64,000 bases of DNA from UBA4744 sp963707435 (GTDB lineage Bacteria; Actinomycetota; Acidimicrobiia; Spongiisociales; UBA4744): NCBI GenBank assembly GCA_963707435.1, contig CAVPPF010000004.1:248001-312000 (forward strand), given 5' to 3'. Position 1 is the stretch's first letter; the number at the start of each line of letters is the position of its first letter. The notes under the pieces are model-generated. The model was given only the letters and a program-made list of their open reading frames with translations. It was not told the DNA's origin and made no database searches. Below are positions 61,773 to 64,000 of this stretch, piece by piece. Both the position numbers and the translations under genes were made by a program.

Positions 61773-62817
61773 GACCCGGGCCCGGCTTCGTCGCGGGCTC
61801 GTGATCTCGCTCATTGCGGTCGGCGCGGTGTCCTGCGCAGACACGAGCGAGCATGCTCATGCCGGGTTCGAGATCCCCGCGGGCGAGGCAGTCCCCACCG
61901 TGAGCCTGTTTGCCATACCGGACGACATGACGGGATGGAACCTGCGGGTCGACACCACCAACTTCGACTTCGCTCCGGAGCGCTCCGGGCGCGAGTTCGT
62001 GCTTGGTGAAGGGCACGCCCACCTCTACGTCGACGGCGAGAAGCGGGACCGCCTCTACGGACCCTGGTACCACCTGACGGATCTCGGCCAGGGCACCCAC
62101 ACGATCACCGTGACGCTCAACAGCAACGATCATGCCGAATACCAGGTCGATGGGACGACCATTGCGGCTGAGGTCATCGTCGAGGACCCCGGGGACCGGA
62201 CCTCGCATGCCGACGGCGAACCGCTGCAGGCCGATCCGGACATGACCGTCGCCATCCGCATCGAAGAGGACCCCCTCGGAGGGTGGAACCTCTTCATCGA
62301 CACGGCAGGTTTCACCTGGGCACCCGAACATGCCGGATCGCACCCGGCCGGGAGCGAAGGACACGCGCACCTCTCGATCGATGGCGTGAAGGTGGCCAGG
62401 GTGTACGGCCCGGCCGCGTACGTGTCCTCACTGGATCCAGGCCTGCACACCATCACGGTGAGCCTGCACGGCAACAACCACGCTCCGTACGTGTTCGACG
62501 GCCAACCTGTGGCAGCGTCGGTACCGGTCGAGGTAGGCGGAGAGGTATCCGAACCAGATGAAACCATCTCCGTCGAGGTGCGAAATGGTGCGGTCGAGGG
62601 AGGCCTCCAACGGGCCGAAGTATTGCAAGGCGATGTGATCGAGATCCGGGTGCAAGCGGACACGCCTGATTCGGTGCATCTGCACGGCTACGACCTCACC
62701 GCCGCCGTCGACCCGACCGGACCGGCGGTTCTGACCTTCACCGCGAGCATCCCCGGTGTGTTCGAAGTCGAACTCGAGGAAAGCGGCATCCTCATCCTGG
62801 AACTGATCGTCCGCTAG
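61753..62817 (+). CDS. Duplicated His-rich lipoprotein with cupredoxin-like end
   Basis: A 354-residue exported protein; basic signal peptide with lipobox Cys28 (VGAVSC). Two repeats follow, about 60-140 and 177-257, sharing GWNL-(R/F)-(V/I)DT, F-(D/W)-(F)-APE, GHAHL-(Y/S)-(V/I)DG, YGP, THTITV-(T/S)-L and N(D/N)HA-Y. The C-terminal part (about 285-354) resembles a cupredoxin-like strand domain with SVHLHGYDLTA but no Cys ligand. The conserved HAH and His residues suggest metal binding outside the cell, possibly copper. It overlaps the purM end by 20 bases, so it may be co-transcribed, though a role in purine synthesis is not expected. Confidence 0.75.
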   Translation: MKSASSRTRARLRRGLVISLIAVGAVSCADTSEHAHAGFEIPAGEAVPTVSLFAIPDDMTGWNLRVDTTNFDFAPERSGREFVLGEGHAHLYVDGEKRDRLYGPWYHLTDLGQGTHTITVTLNSNDHAEYQVDGTTIAAEVIVEDPGDRTSHADGEPLQADPDMTVAIRIEEDPLGGWNLFIDTAGFTWAPEHAGSHPAGSEGHAHLSIDGVKVARVYGPAAYVSSLDPGLHTITVSLHGNNHAPYVFDGQPVAASVPVEVGGEVSEPDETISVEVRNGAVEGGLQRAEVLQGDVIEIRVQADTPDSVHLHGYDLTAAVDPTGPAVLTFTASIPGVFEVELEESGILILELIVR

Positions 62818-62863
62818 GAGTTTCGAAGCGACCGGCCGCTACTCCCTGTGGCACAATACGCTC

Positions 62864-62926
62864 ATGTTTCGGATCGCCAGATGTGTCCCCCGCCATGCGC
62901 GACGTCCGCTCTTCGCAGCTCCGTAA
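62864..62926 (+). CDS. Possible short leader ORF before aminotransferase gene
   Basis: A 20-codon ATG-TAA frame beginning MFRIARC and rich in Arg (six of 20). A weak CACAAT box lies six bases upstream, so it could be a leaderless leader peptide 45 bases before the aminotransferase. Short Cys-bearing leaders are known in actinobacteria, but there is no direct proof here. Confidence 0.25.
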   Translation: MFRIARCVPRHARRPLFAAP

Positions 62927-62971
62927 CGGTTGCTCCACGCCGAACACCGCCTGCCCGCGAAAGGAACCCGC

Positions 62972-64000
62972 ATGACCGACTACCTCCGCCGCTCCGAAGA
63001 CGCCCTGGCTTCCATCCTGACCTACAACACCGACATCCTGGCCGATCGTGCTGAGGGACTCTGGATCTACGACCACGACGGCAACCGCTTTGCCGACTTC
63101 GCCTGCGGAACGGCCGTCACCAACCTCGGTCACAACCATCCCCAGGTCATCGCGGCCGCTCATGCCCAGCTGGATCGTGTGGCTCACGCCGGCTGTGTCT
63201 TTCGCTACGAGTCGGTCATCAGACTGGCCGAGAAGCTCCGGGACATCACCCCGGAGGGAATCGAGCAGTTCGGTTTTGCCAACTCGGGCGCCGAAGCCGT
63301 CGAAGCTTCCGTCAAGCTGGCCAAATACGTCACGGGGCGGCAGGGAGTGATCACCATGCGGGGAGCATTCCACGGCCGCACCATGGGATCGGTGGCCTAC
63401 ACGACATCCAATGCGAAGTACCGGGACGGCTATCACCCCGTGCTGGGTTCGGTCTTCGTTACTCCCTTTCCACGGCCGTACCGGTGGGGCAAATCCGAAG
63501 CTGCCGCGACCGAGCTGGCGCTCGACGAGCTGCACTACAAGTTCAAACACGAGGTGACACCCAAGAACATCGCGGCGTTTCTCGTTGAACCGATGCAGGG
63601 AGAGGGCGGGTACTACCCGGCGCCGCCCGCATTCCTGGAGGCGCTGCGGGAGATCGCCGATCGGCACGGCATCATGGTGATCTTCGATGAGGTGCAGAGT
63701 GGATTCGGTCGAACGGCCGAGTGGTTCGCTTCCGATCACTACACCGTCGACCCCGACATCATCGCCCTGGGCAAGGGGATTGCCAACGGTTTACCGCTTT
63801 CGGCTTACGGGGCCTCTGCCGACGTCATGGCGCGGTGGCCCGTAGGCGCCCACGGCACGACCTTCGGCGGAAATCCGGTGGCTTGCGCCGCCGGAGGAGC
63901 TGTGGTCGACGCGATGGGAGGACTCCTGCCGCACGCCCGCGAACTCTCCGCGCACGCCTTCGAACGGCTCCACAAGCTGAACGCCGCTCACAGCACCGTC
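62972..64000 (+). CDS. Class-III aminotransferase, 3'-truncated by window edge
   Basis: PLP enzyme with 343 codons visible and no stop. Features: YNTDILADRAEGLWIYDHDGNRFADFACGTAVTNLGHNHP, FANSGAEAVEASVKLAKYVTGRQGVI, FHGRTMGSVAYT, VEPMQGEGGYYPAP, IFDEVQSGFGRTAEWFASDH, and the PLP lysine in ALGKGIANGLPLSA, then GAHGTTFGGNPVACAA. It resembles 4-aminobutyrate or acetylornithine aminotransferases; substrate not decided. GAAAGGA lies seven bases before the ATG. Confidence 0.92.
   Translation, partial: MTDYLRRSEDALASILTYNTDILADRAEGLWIYDHDGNRFADFACGTAVTNLGHNHPQVIAAAHAQLDRVAHAGCVFRYESVIRLAEKLRDITPEGIEQFGFANSGAEAVEASVKLAKYVTGRQGVITMRGAFHGRTMGSVAYTTSNAKYRDGYHPVLGSVFVTPFPRPYRWGKSEAAATELALDELHYKFKHEVTPKNIAAFLVEPMQGEGGYYPAPPAFLEALREIADRHGIMVIFDEVQSGFGRTAEWFASDHYTVDPDIIALGKGIANGLPLSAYGASADVMARWPVGAHGTTFGGNPVACAAGGAVVDAMGGLLPHARELSAHAFERLHKLNAAHSTV

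Noticed and set aside
60666..61844. 392-codon antisense frame over purM
   Set aside because: Shadow frame of a well-conserved gene.
1..64000. tRNA, rRNA or transposon genes
   Set aside because: I read all gaps between genes and found no cloverleaf, rRNA-like stretch, transposase or integrase.

Overview
The window looks like chromosomal DNA from a high-GC Gram-positive bacterium, most likely an actinobacterium (an Acidimicrobiia-type lineage is my guess, not shown). The reasons are the high GC, a LytR-CpsA-Psr cell-wall transferase, many lipoproteins with Thr-rich linkers, a PHO box made of 11-bp GTTCAC-like units, a Zur-type palindrome, and many genes whose start codon sits 6-9 bases after a TANNNT -10 box with no Shine-Dalgarno sequence, as in leaderless transcripts. 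I see no rRNA, tRNA, CRISPR array, insertion sequence or prophage. No gap between genes exceeds 300 bases.

Layout. 1-6.6 kb: 3' end of clpB, a hotdog thioesterase, an NfeD/SPFH pair, an M20 amidohydrolase, a lipoprotein, and a four-helix-bundle (S23-type) gene bracketed by inverted heptamer repeats. 6.6-16.2 kb: an aapJQMP-like amino-acid importer, dxs (+1 frameshift near its start), a second amino-acid importer (ATPase also frameshifted near its start), and two paralogous small membrane proteins. 16.3-33.3 kb: hemD, then a phosphate block: Na/Pi symporter with a PhoU-like protein, the pstSCAB-phoU-phoB-phoR operon with a PHO box, a beta-propeller lipoprotein, a SixA-type phosphatase, ppk1, a NUDIX hydrolase and a CYTH-CHAD protein. 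33.4-41.1 kb: amidohydrolase and TetR regulator, then purA-purD-purE, a fasciclin protein, purB and a membrane protein. 41.1-47.3 kb: an oligopeptide/dipeptide-type ABC importer. 47.5-54.8 kb: OsmC, LCP protein, a Zur-controlled zinc importer (znuA-znuB diverging from zur-znuC), and a zinc-ribbon, membrane-anchored propeller protein. 54.9-64 kb: purC-purS-purQ-purL, purF-purM, a duplicated His-rich lipoprotein, and a class-III aminotransferase that runs off the end.

How it works together: the window is dominated by nutrient import (two polar amino-acid systems, one peptide system, phosphate, zinc), phosphate and polyphosphate handling, and most of de novo purine synthesis. All four operons in which a binding-protein gene precedes a permease gene carry a perfect GC-rich hairpin between the two, which suggests a shared way to make more binding protein than membrane subunit. 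The zinc operon has no such hairpin.

The most unusual signals are arrays of degenerate 7-bp tandem repeats at several intergenic sites, sometimes supplying the stop codon of a gene or the -10 box of the next; the two +1 frameshifts; the pair of RYA-SV-RG/KSVWW small proteins; and a solute-binding-protein-like insertion in an OppC-type permease.
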